Made by a program: the position numbers and the translations under genes
NCBI GenBank assembly: GCA_031271555.1
Contig: JAISVN010000143.1
Coordinates: forward strand, 1 to 5,569
Reading direction: 5' to 3'
Source of the DNA: Candidatus Methanoplasma sp.
GTDB lineage: Archaea > Thermoplasmatota > Thermoplasmata > Methanomassiliicoccales > Methanomethylophilaceae
Length of the DNA stretch: 5,569 nucleotides
Shown here: one piece after another, positions 1-4,197 of the stretch
How the letters are laid out: each line of letters starts with the position of its first letter
How positions within the stretch are numbered: the first letter of the stretch is position 1
The notes under the pieces: model-generated
What the model saw: the letters and a program-made list of their open reading frames with translations, nothing else
The model's database searches: none
What the model was told of the DNA's origin: nothing

Positions 1-23
1 GGTGATACTGACATGACGGTCAT
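1..23 (-). CDS. Possible 5' end of a third gene in the minus-strand operon (partial)
   Basis: On the minus strand an ATG at 23-21 overlaps the TGA stop of the isomerase gene (22-20) in an ATGA arrangement, the same coupling seen between the two upstream genes at 562-565. The reading frame is open to the window edge, but only seven codons are visible (M-T-V-M-S-V-S). No function can be assigned. There is no clear Shine-Dalgarno motif, and an in-frame ATG at 14-12 could be used instead. This is inferred from gene packing only. Confidence 0.3.
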
Positions 24-565
24 ACCCAAATGGCGTGTTTTCTGCGCATATCCTCTTCGGTGACATTGAGCCGTTTCATTAGTTCAGGTATTATGCAGTC
101 GAAGAAGAAGAGCACGGTATCCTCGAACACCGTACCCAGCGGAGCGAGTATGGAATCCATCTCTTCCTTCACGATCCTGACCACTATCGTGTTGTCCGAC
201 GCCGCCGCAAGTTTGCTGGAAGGCGACGAGGTCAGCGATACGACATGTGAACCGATGCGCCTGGCAATCTCTGCAGTCCTGACAACGGATGTGGTGTTGC
301 CGGTGTTGGATATGAGAAGGGTAAGGTCGTTCCTGCCTATTATCGGAGTGGTCATGTCTCCGACAAAGTGGACGTTGAGCCCCATCTGCACCAACCTTAC
401 CGCGAACAATTGGCCGATGAGCCCAGACCTCCCGGAGCCGTATATGAATATCTTCTCCTTCGACATTATGAGGTCGATAAGCGAGTTCCAGTCCTTCTCA
501 GGTATGGAGTAGACAACTGCCTTGCAGCGTTCTTTGAGATAATCCATCGTCTCCCGCAAGTTCAT
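20..565 (-). CDS. hxlB: SIS-domain sugar isomerase, 6-phospho-3-hexuloisomerase (HxlB/PHI)-like
   Basis: The 181-residue length is typical of 6-phospho-3-hexuloisomerase, a cytosolic enzyme interconverting D-arabino-3-hexulose 6-phosphate and fructose 6-phosphate. In many archaea the ribulose monophosphate pathway runs in reverse to make ribulose 5-phosphate. Visible marks are the SIS phosphosugar-binding segment FIYGSGRSGL (residues 40-49), a second phosphate loop ISNTGNT (85-91), APLGTVFEDT (141-150) containing the likely catalytic Glu148, and a C-terminal RRKHAIWV resembling the usual RHANLE-type ending. The loop at 85-91 is unusual: the common form is SGSGET, so the Glu is replaced by Asn here. 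The ATG at 565 overlaps the TGA of the upstream gene (ATGA), implying translational coupling; GAGGA lies directly before it. The usual partner, hexulose-6-phosphate synthase, is not in the window. A SIS isomerase of other specificity is possible. Confidence 0.82.
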   Translation of the reverse strand: MNLRETMDYLKERCKAVVYSIPEKDWNSLIDLIMSKEKIFIYGSGRSGLIGQLFAVRLVQMGLNVHFVGDMTTPIIGRNDLTLLISNTGNTTSVVRTAEIARRIGSHVVSLTSSPSSKLAAASDNTIVVRIVKEEMDSILAPLGTVFEDTVLFFFDCIIPELMKRLNVTEEDMRRKHAIWV

Positions 566-1602
566 TCCTCTGCGGCAGCTGCCATCTCTGCCTTTCTCTT
601 CTCTTTGATGGCTTTGGCAACCCTTTTGCTGAGCACCCTTTCGTTGATGATCCTCATGTACATCGCATCATGTTCCAGCAGAGGCGATGAGGATATTATC
701 GTCGCTTCGGGCTTCAGATCGCAGAGCGCTTCGGCCAGCGGCTCGAATTTGAGATCGCCCTTCTTGATCGGTGTGAGTCTTCTCTCGTTGCCTTCGATGT
801 ACTCGACACCTGCAAACGCAGTATGTATCCTGTCCTTGCAATAAGGTTCCACCTGATGCAGAAGGTCAAGGAAATCCTCGGATTCCATGAGGGATCCGTT
901 TGTCCTCGAGTGGTGGTGCGGGAAGTTTATGACCGGAACGACCCCGTCTATCGAGTCGCAGAGGTCCAAGATCTGATCCAGCGACCCGTATACGGATTGG
1001 TGGCCGGTCACTTCGATGCCGAGTTTCGGCTTTATATTGTTGTCTTTCCACCATCCCATTATTTCCGCGACATTGTCTGCGATGTTGGCGTCGATCTCCT
1101 CTTCCGGAAGCCTTCCGGTGTAAAGGCCGAGGCTGGTAACGACGATCTCGCCGTCCAGAGCGTTCAGAACCGTGGCCGCCCTCCTTATGCTGTCTATGCA
1201 TGATTCGGTGAGCTCATTGTTCGAGCCCAGGTCCATATAATAGGGGGTGTGCAGGGACACGTTAACGTCCAGTCTCTTTGCTATGTCTCCGATCTCGAAA
1301 AGCTCGCCGAAGTTGTCGGTTATCCCGGATGACATGTAAAGAAGGCCGTCCTCTTCCTCTATGATGGCCTCCGGATCGGAGATGAGCTCTCCGTCCCTGT
1401 CCAATTCCACGACGAAACCCTCTTCGATGTCCCTGAGCCTTATCCCGATCTCGTCCTCGTTCGGGTATCTTCCATACACTCCGGCCCTGACCATTTGGAT
1501 CTCGATGGCATTTAGACTCAGGTTGTGCACATCTTCTATACCGTCTTTGAGCGTACGCCCCTTGCATGAGAGAGGTATTCCTGCGGGTCCGAATCTTATC
1601 AC
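562..1602 (-). CDS. Endonuclease IV-like TIM-barrel protein (AP endonuclease 2 family), divergent metal site
   Basis: This 346-residue protein opens with MIRFGPAGIPLS, as in archaeal members of the endonuclease IV/xylose isomerase-like TIM-barrel superfamily, whose classical members are Zn-dependent AP-site endonucleases. Matching segments are VSLHTPYYMDL (H118, first metal His), GIEVTG (E197), NFPHHHSR (H229) and RIHTAF (H260). Several positions expected to bind metal differ: TSLG at 156-159 where HPG is expected, N226 for Asp, ERRL (273-276) where a His is usual, and SSSP (304-307) where ESP or ETP is usual. Residues about 44-106 form an acidic stretch longer than the usual loop, and the C-terminus (328-346) is a Lys/Ala/Glu-rich tail. 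The start is GTG at 1602, chosen because GGTGAT lies three bases upstream. It is the first gene of the minus-strand operon. DNA-repair activity is uncertain; it may be a catalytically altered or sugar-acting relative. Family comparison is from memory. Confidence 0.75.
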   Translation of the reverse strand: MIRFGPAGIPLSCKGRTLKDGIEDVHNLSLNAIEIQMVRAGVYGRYPNEDEIGIRLRDIEEGFVVELDRDGELISDPEAIIEEEDGLLYMSSGITDNFGELFEIGDIAKRLDVNVSLHTPYYMDLGSNNELTESCIDSIRRAATVLNALDGEIVVTSLGLYTGRLPEEEIDANIADNVAEIMGWWKDNNIKPKLGIEVTGHQSVYGSLDQILDLCDSIDGVVPVINFPHHHSRTNGSLMESEDFLDLLHQVEPYCKDRIHTAFAGVEYIEGNERRLTPIKKGDLKFEPLAEALCDLKPEATIISSSPLLEHDAMYMRIINERVLSKRVAKAIKEKRKAEMAAAAEE

Positions 1603-1605
1603 TGC

Positions 1606-1611
1606 ATCACC
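1606..1611 (-). promoter_or_regulatory. Ribosome binding site deciding the GTG start at 1602
   Basis: GGTGAT on the minus strand is followed by GCA and then GTG. The same GGTGAT plus three-base spacing precedes rpoN in this window. It complements the 3' end of 16S rRNA (AGGAGGTGATC in sense orientation) and supports a GTG start for the endonuclease IV-like gene. Confidence 0.75.
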
Positions 1612-1636
1612 AACTGAACCTATGAATGCGGGGTAA

Positions 1637-1646
1637 TATTAAATAT
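1637..1646 (-). promoter_or_regulatory. Probable TATA element for the minus-strand operon
   Basis: The minus strand reads ATATTTAATA here, about 35 bases before the GTG start at 1602, which fits an archaeal TATA box with transcription beginning a few bases before the Shine-Dalgarno motif. The match is AT-rich rather than exact, so the precise bases are uncertain. Confidence 0.45.
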
Positions 1647-1656
1647 GTGCGCACAT
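1645..1656. promoter_or_regulatory. Perfect 12-bp palindrome in the divergent promoter region, possible operator
   Basis: ATGTGCGCACAT is an exact palindrome. It lies directly upstream of, and just touches, the minus-strand TATA element, and 34 bp before the plus-strand TATA box. This is a natural place for a dimeric regulator to act on one or both directions. No regulator gene is visible nearby, so the role is inferred. Confidence 0.35.
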
Positions 1657-1689
1657 GCTGTTAAACAGAATAATAAGGCACAGCATAGT

Positions 1690-1697
1690 TTTATAAA
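1690..1697 (+). promoter_or_regulatory. TATA box of the ribosomal protein/rpoN operon
   Basis: TTTATAAA is a near-ideal archaeal TATA box. Transcription would begin about 25 bases downstream, near 1720, giving a leader of roughly 20 bases before the L18e ATG at 1743. It is the only strong plus-strand TATA element before the four-gene operon. Confidence 0.7.
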
Positions 1698-1742
1698 CAA
1701 CCTCCTCATACGACGGTTACCCAATGTCGGGAGAGTCAGAAT

Positions 1743-2105
1743 ATGAGTGGAAACGTAAAAACGAATCCTCAGCTCATTGCCTTGATCACTGATCTTAAGG
1801 CAAAGACGAGGGAGAACGGTGCCGCTATCTGGCGAGACATAGCGCTTAGGCTTGAGAAACCGAAAAGGAACTGGGCCGAAGCGAACCTCAGCAAACTTGA
1901 AAGGTATGCGAAGGAAGGGGACACAATACTCGTCCCCGGAAAGGTTCTCGCCGCAGGAAGCGTAACTAAAAAGATGACAGTGGCAGCATACAGCTTCTCG
2001 GATGCTGCGGCAGCAGGCATAACCTCTGCCGGAGGAAAGACGATGACAATAAAGGAGCTCATGGAATCGAACCCGAAAGGCTCCAACGTTAGGATCATGA
2101 GGTGA
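1743..2105 (+). CDS. rpl18e: Large-subunit ribosomal protein L18e
   Basis: The 120-residue product matches the archaeal/eukaryotic large-subunit protein L18e (eL18, related to bacterial L15) in length and sequence. Recognisable stretches are NPQLIALITDLK near the N-terminus, IWRDIALRLEKPKRNWAEANLSK (roughly 29-51) with the rRNA-contacting basic segment, DTILVPGKVLAAG (about 59-71), and the C-terminal GSNVRIMR. It binds 23S rRNA in the 50S subunit. The ATG at 1743 is preceded by GGGAG at 1729-1733, and the protein begins at the family's usual position. It is the first gene of an L18e-L13-S9-rpoN operon, with five bases between its stop and the L13 start. Nothing looks unusual. Confidence 0.95.
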   Translation: MSGNVKTNPQLIALITDLKAKTRENGAAIWRDIALRLEKPKRNWAEANLSKLERYAKEGDTILVPGKVLAAGSVTKKMTVAAYSFSDAAAAGITSAGGKTMTIKELMESNPKGSNVRIMR

Positions 2106-2106
2106 T
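2099..2106 (+). promoter_or_regulatory. Ribosome binding site that sets the L13 start at 2111
   Basis: GAGGTGAT overlaps the L18e stop codon and lies four bases before ATG 2111. An in-frame GTG at 2102 falls inside this motif and would leave no ribosome binding site of its own, so ATG 2111 is the better start. Confidence 0.75.
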
Positions 2107-2110
2107 TTGG

Positions 2111-2536
2111 ATGGTTACGGTCATAGATGCAAAAGGACTGATCCACGGCAGACTTGCCAGCAATGTCGCCGAAATGATCATGGACGGAGAAGAGGTAATC
2201 GTTCTGAACGCGGAAGGAATAGTTATAACGGGCAGGAAAGAAGTGATATTCGCCGACTTCAAAGAGAAGGTCGACCGCGGAGACACGACAAAGAGGAAAG
2301 GCCCGTTCTATCCCAGAAGGGCAGATCTGCTTTTCAAACGCTGCGTAAGAGGCATGATACCTTGGAAGACAACGAGCGGAAGGGACGCATACAGGAGACT
2401 CCATGTATACGTCGGAACGCCGAAGCAGTTCGAATCAAGCGAGAAACTGAGGCCGGAAGAGGCAGTCAGAGAGATAGCCGGCAAATACACAACCCTGGGA
2501 GCCGTCTCAAAATTCCTGGGATCCAATGTGAGATGA
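2111..2536 (+). CDS. rpl13: Large-subunit ribosomal protein L13
   Basis: The product, 141 residues from ATG 2111, is archaeal L13 (uL13), a 23S rRNA-binding 50S protein. Family features visible are VIDAKGLIHGRLAS at the N-terminus, EEVIVLNAEGIVITG in the first third, and the basic central block KRKGPFYPRRADLLFKR followed by RGMIPWKT and GRDAYRRLHVYVGTP. The longer reading from GTG 2102 would add three residues (V-I-W) and is less likely given the Shine-Dalgarno position. The S9 gene follows after four bases, and S9 and L13 are adjacent in both bacteria and archaea. No damage or odd composition is seen. Confidence 0.95.
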   Translation: MVTVIDAKGLIHGRLASNVAEMIMDGEEVIVLNAEGIVITGRKEVIFADFKEKVDRGDTTKRKGPFYPRRADLLFKRCVRGMIPWKTTSGRDAYRRLHVYVGTPKQFESSEKLRPEEAVREIAGKYTTLGAVSKFLGSNVR

Positions 2537-2540
2537 TCTT

Positions 2541-2939
2541 ATGGAGCACGTAAACACAAGCGGAAAAAGGAAGACGGCGATCGCAAGGGCGACCGTCAAA
2601 GAAGGTACCGGCAGGGTGACCATCAACAAAGTTCCGTTGGACACATACGGTCCGGAACTGGCAAGACTCAAGATCCAGGAGCCGCTCGGCCTCGTGCCCG
2701 AGAAGGCGGAGAAAGTCGACATAATGGTGCTGGTCAACGGCGGAGGTGTAATGGGACAGGCTGCGGCCGCAAGGACTGCGATCGCAAGAGGCCTTGTCGA
2801 CTATTACAAGGACGAGGAGTTGGAGGCGGTGTTCAGAGCATACGACAGGACGCTCATCATCAACGACACCAGAAGGAAACTTCCGAAGAACCCCCTCGGA
2901 CATGGTGCTCGCGCCAAGAAGCAGAAGTCGTATCGTTAA
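2541..2939 (+). CDS. rps9: Small-subunit ribosomal protein S9
   Basis: The 132-residue product is archaeal S9 (uS9), a 30S protein whose C-terminal tail reaches toward the P-site tRNA. Diagnostic stretches are SGKRKTAIARATVKEGTG near the N-terminus, VNGGGVMGQAAAARTAIARGL in the middle, and the basic tail ending KKQKSYR, the characteristic S9 ending. A Shine-Dalgarno-like GAGATGATC (2530-2538) overlaps the end of L13 and precedes ATG 2541. The rpoN gene follows nine bases after the stop, so the genes are almost certainly co-transcribed. The length is normal for archaea. Confidence 0.95.
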   Translation: MEHVNTSGKRKTAIARATVKEGTGRVTINKVPLDTYGPELARLKIQEPLGLVPEKAEKVDIMVLVNGGGVMGQAAAARTAIARGLVDYYKDEELEAVFRAYDRTLIINDTRRKLPKNPLGHGARAKKQKSYR

Positions 2940-2948
2940 GGTGATATC

Positions 2949-3140
2949 ATGATAATACCGGTGAGATGTTTCACATGCGGAAAAGTGGTCGGAAGCGCAT
3001 ACCCTGAGTATGTAAAACGCGTAGGCATGGGGGAGAACCCCAAGGACGTCCTGGACGACCTTGGGTTCGAGAGATACTGCTGCCGCAGGATGATCGTATC
3101 CCACGCAGACCTCATCGGAGAGATAGCGCCTCTCGGTTAA
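2949..3140 (+). CDS. rpoN: DNA-directed RNA polymerase subunit N (Rpb10 homologue)
   Basis: The 63-residue zinc protein is the archaeal counterpart of eukaryotic Rpb10, a small core subunit of RNA polymerase that helps assemble the Rpo3/Rpo11 platform. It is unrelated to bacterial sigma-54, which shares the symbol. The sequence opens with [14 protein letters not shown] (Cys7 and Cys10) and later has [10 protein letters not shown] (Cys44 and Cys45), the four zinc ligands in the standard CX2C...CC pattern, plus the DVLDDLG helix between them. GGTGAT at 2940-2945 ends three bases before ATG 2949. It closes the L18e-L13-S9-rpoN operon; the RpoK and enolase genes that often follow in other archaea are absent, and a tRNA gene lies there instead. 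Confidence 0.96.
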   Translation: MIIPVRCFTCGKVVGSAYPEYVKRVGMGENPKDVLDDLGFERYCCRRMIVSHADLIGEIAPLG

Positions 3141-3164
3141 ACCTATTAACAAAAACCAATTTAT

Positions 3165-3237
3165 GGGCCCGTGGGGTAGCTTGGTATCCTTCTTGCTTGG
3201 GGTGCAAGTAACTCCAGTTCAAATCTGGGCGGGCCCA
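3165..3237 (+). tRNA. tRNA-Pro (anticodon GGG)
   Basis: A complete 73-base cloverleaf folds here. The acceptor arms GGGCCCG (3165-3171) and CGGGCCC (3230-3236) pair perfectly, with discriminator A3237. The D-loop holds GG at 3183-3184. The anticodon stem CTTGC/GCAAG (3192-3196 and 3204-3208) encloses loop TTGGGGT with anticodon GGG at 3199-3201, which reads proline CCC and CCU. The T-arm TCCAG-TTCAAAT-CTGGG spans 3213-3229. The variable loop is four bases (TAAC). There is no intron, and CCA is not encoded. It starts 24 bases after the rpoN stop with no clear TATA box of its own, so it may be processed from the rpoN transcript. Its 3' end resembles a second copy at 3849-3863. Confidence 0.95.
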
Positions 3238-3243
3238 CCTAAC
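3229..3243. repeat. tRNA 3'-end copy of an imperfect direct repeat, possible attachment site
   Basis: The 15 bases from the end of the tRNA-Pro T-stem to just past its 3' end match 3849-3863 in the same orientation at 13 of 15 positions, differing at 3232/3852 and 3240/3860. The 3' ends of tRNA genes are frequent integration targets for archaeal tyrosine recombinases. The imperfect match means this is a suggestion only. Confidence 0.35.
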
Positions 3244-3258
3244 TGCATAGCCAGCAGG

Positions 3259-3429
3259 TCATTTTCGAAAATCAATACCAATTTGTGCGAGAGCGAATGC
3301 ACAGCTGCATTGGAATGGAGTATTATCGATAAGACTTTCTTCATCAGAACCGAAAATCTTAATGAAATCTTCAATGTCTTCACAATATTTTATAGTGTTC
3401 TGTAGTTGTTCGATATCACGCTTCGAATA
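3259..3429 (-). pseudogene. Truncated HEPN toxin (HepT/DUF86) relic: N-terminal half only
   Basis: One minus-strand frame is open from 3429 to the TGA at 3261-3259. It reads YSKRDIEQLQNTIKYCEDIE, then FIKIFG, and later CSCAFALAQIG before ending IDFRK. This follows the N-terminal half of HepT-type HEPN proteins (a KRDI-x-L start, KYC-x-x-I helix, then a C-x-F-x-L-x-QIG helix). HepT is the RNase toxin partner of MntA nucleotidyltransferases and normally runs to about 110-140 residues. The catalytic RX4H motif lies in the missing second half. No ATG, GTG or TTG lies in frame between the upstream stop (3432-3430) and the conserved start region. The frame overlaps the nucleotidyltransferase 3' end and ends 21 bases from the tRNA. 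It reads as a dead remnant. The family call is from pattern recognition. Confidence 0.68.
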
Positions 3430-3790
3430 TTATTTTCCTGTCACGCAATATCTCCTCCATGAAATTCGGTTTTTTGTAGATGTCTTCCTCACATACCAGA
3501 TCCACATTGGCCTCAAGGATCTCTTTAAGGTCGTAAAGGAATCCTCCCATGTCCATCAGGCCGAATCTTTCCGGAACGGTGATGCAGAAGTCATAATCGC
3601 TTTCTTCATTACTTTCGCCACGTGCTCTTGATCCAAATAGATATACGCGAATGATACCATGTTTTGCAGCAATTGGAGCTACGATATCGTGCAATTCCTC
3701 CAGAGTGGGATTTGACCGGATATGTGATTGGATCATCGCGATAATATCGTTAAGCAATCTATTAATGCTTTTACAGAACTTATAACTCAT
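3416..3790 (-). CDS. mntA: Minimal nucleotidyltransferase, MntA-type antitoxin
   Basis: The protein is 124 residues from ATG 3790. It has the polymerase-beta-type signature: LFGSRARGE (G53-S54) followed by ESDYDF with metal-binding Asp65 and Asp67, and a third acidic residue in ANVDLV (Asp97). In characterised MntA-HepT pairs the nucleotidyltransferase is the antitoxin, adding AMP to a tyrosine of the HEPN toxin. The catalytic residues are intact. The start is ATG 3790 because AAAGGAG ends three bases before it; a TTG at 3811 would add seven residues without a better signal. Its downstream partner survives only as a fragment, making this an orphan antitoxin. The region looks more AT-rich than the flanking operons, suggesting acquisition by transfer. 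It is the only minus-strand gene between two plus-strand units. Confidence 0.85.
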   Translation of the reverse strand: MSYKFCKSINRLLNDIIAMIQSHIRSNPTLEELHDIVAPIAAKHGIIRVYLFGSRARGESNEESDYDFCITVPERFGLMDMGGFLYDLKEILEANVDLVCEEDIYKKPNFMEEILRDRKIIFEA

Positions 3791-3793
3791 ATG

Positions 3794-3800
3794 CTCCTTT
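3794..3800 (-). promoter_or_regulatory. Ribosome binding site setting the MntA start at 3790
   Basis: The minus strand reads AAAGGAG here, then CAT, then ATG 3790. The motif lies inside the longer frame that begins at TTG 3811, which argues for the internal ATG. Confidence 0.65.
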
Positions 3801-3836
3801 ATCGAATTCAATTTTGGAATAGGAGGTCATCAATCT

Positions 3837-3887
3837 ATGTCATTGCGAGCGAGCCCACCCAACACAGATTCATTCTTGGTTCAATGA
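3837..3887 (+). CDS. 16-codon ORF behind a strong Shine-Dalgarno motif, possible gene-start remnant
   Basis: AGGAGGTCATC at 3821-3831 matches the archaeal Shine-Dalgarno consensus AGGAGGTGATC at 10 of 11 bases, and ATG 3837 begins ten bases after AGGAGG. The frame encodes MSLRASPPNTDSFLVQ and stops at 3885-3887. TTATAA at 3780-3785 could act as a TATA box. The ORF runs across the second copy of the tRNA-end repeat (3849-3863), so it may be the 5' end of a gene cut or joined at an insertion boundary, a real microprotein, or chance. No domain is recognisable. Confidence 0.22.
   Translation: MSLRASPPNTDSFLVQ
3849..3863. repeat. Second copy of the tRNA-Pro 3'-end repeat, possible far attachment site
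   Basis: GCGAGCCCACCCAAC repeats the tRNA end GCGGGCCCACCTAAC with two transitions. Together the copies flank about 600 bases holding the HepT relic and the MntA gene. No integrase gene lies between them, so an element would have to be a mini-element or a decayed remainder. Confidence 0.35.
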
Positions 3888-4035
3888 TCGGAGCTTGAAC
3901 ATTAGTGCAGCAATTCGGCCTGTTTAAGGATAGTCAGTCGATCTGGCCGTTCTTTAAAGCAGCGGCGAGCAAATTAGTCAATGGAACAGCATATAAAATA
4001 ATAGAACATTTAATGTGTAATAAATAGAATAATAA

Positions 4036-4069
4036 TAGTTATTTAACTAAGTAAATCCATATTTTATGG
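4036..4069. promoter_or_regulatory. Pair of short dyads upstream of the exporter promoter, possible operators
   Basis: TAGTTA-TT-TAACTA (4036-4049) and CCATA-TTT-TATGG (4057-4069) are exact inverted repeats with tiny spacers, about 30-65 bases before the best TATA candidate. Genes for DHA2 drug exporters are commonly controlled by small dimeric regulators that bind such dyads. In very AT-rich DNA short dyads also arise by chance, and no regulator gene is in the window. Confidence 0.3.
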
Positions 4070-4099
4070 TTAAATTGCTATTATAAAATCACAATCACG

Positions 4100-4107
4100 T
4101 ATATATA
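4100..4107 (+). promoter_or_regulatory. Candidate TATA box for the exporter gene
   Basis: TATATATA sits within the palindrome GTATATATAC (4099-4108). It would place transcription start near 4130, leaving a leader of about 65 bases. A second candidate, TTATAAAA at 4081-4088, would start transcription near 4110. The sequence alone does not decide between them. Confidence 0.45.
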
Positions 4108-4124
4108 CATCCAGAATATCGAGT

Positions 4125-4136
4125 GTTCGTCAGAAC
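4125..4136. promoter_or_regulatory. Short dyad near the predicted exporter transcription start
   Basis: GTTC-GTCA-GAAC is an exact inverted repeat lying where transcription would begin from the TATA box at 4100. It lies inside a wider 7-bp inverted repeat, ATCCAGA (4109-4115) and TCTGGAT (4171-4177). It could be an operator or part of a leader hairpin; the stems are short. Confidence 0.25.
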
Positions 4137-4197
4137 CGCGGCCACTTGCGTCTGAACAGAAAACAGATGCTCTGGATATGCGGATGTTGGGATGACT

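Larger units (their letters stand above)
3888..4191. other. AT-rich non-coding region upstream of the exporter gene
   Basis: No frame on either strand gives a recognisable protein. The first hundred bases are of mixed composition with a weak inverted repeat, GTTCAA (3879-3884) and TTGAAC (3895-3900), that begins just before this stretch. From about 3990 the sequence becomes strongly AT-rich and contains several short dyads and TATA-like stretches leading to the exporter gene. No tRNA, rRNA or CRISPR repeat is visible. Confidence 0.6.

Noticed and set aside
368..844. Plus-strand open frame across the isomerase/endonuclease junction
   Set aside because: It is antisense to two coupled genes with clear family motifs and has no plausible ribosome binding site.
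1724..1742. ATG at 1724 as an earlier L18e start
   Set aside because: It is out of frame with L18e (19 bases before ATG 1743) and opens only a short overlapping frame.
2102..2110. GTG start extending L13 by three residues
   Set aside because: The GTG lies inside the GAGGTGAT motif that serves ATG 2111, and the family normally begins near the shorter start.
2466..3152. Long minus-strand open frame (228 codons) opposite S9 and rpoN
   Set aside because: It lies antisense to two unmistakable conserved genes and shows no recognisable domain; it is a coding shadow.
3261..3272. Palindrome ATTTTCGAAAAT downstream of the tRNA as a terminator or operator
   Set aside because: It falls at the end of the HepT relic frame and is simple AT-rich sequence without a T-tract terminator.
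3839..3852. GTCATTGCGAGCGA resembling the start of a dispersed repeat seen in many bacterial genomes
   Set aside because: Only about 14 bases match from memory, the rest of that repeat is absent, and a single copy in an archaeal window is not enough.
3822..3926. Plus-strand frame containing HPTQIHSWFNDRSLN, faintly like a helix-turn-helix of a transposase
   Set aside because: It is about 30 codons with no start, no catalytic residues and no terminal inverted repeats; too little to call a mobile-element fragment.
4097..4195. Plus-strand frame ending in an ATGA-like overlap with the exporter start, as a leader peptide or regulator remnant
   Set aside because: It has no good start and no recognisable domain; only a few codons precede the stop from ATG 4178 or 4184.
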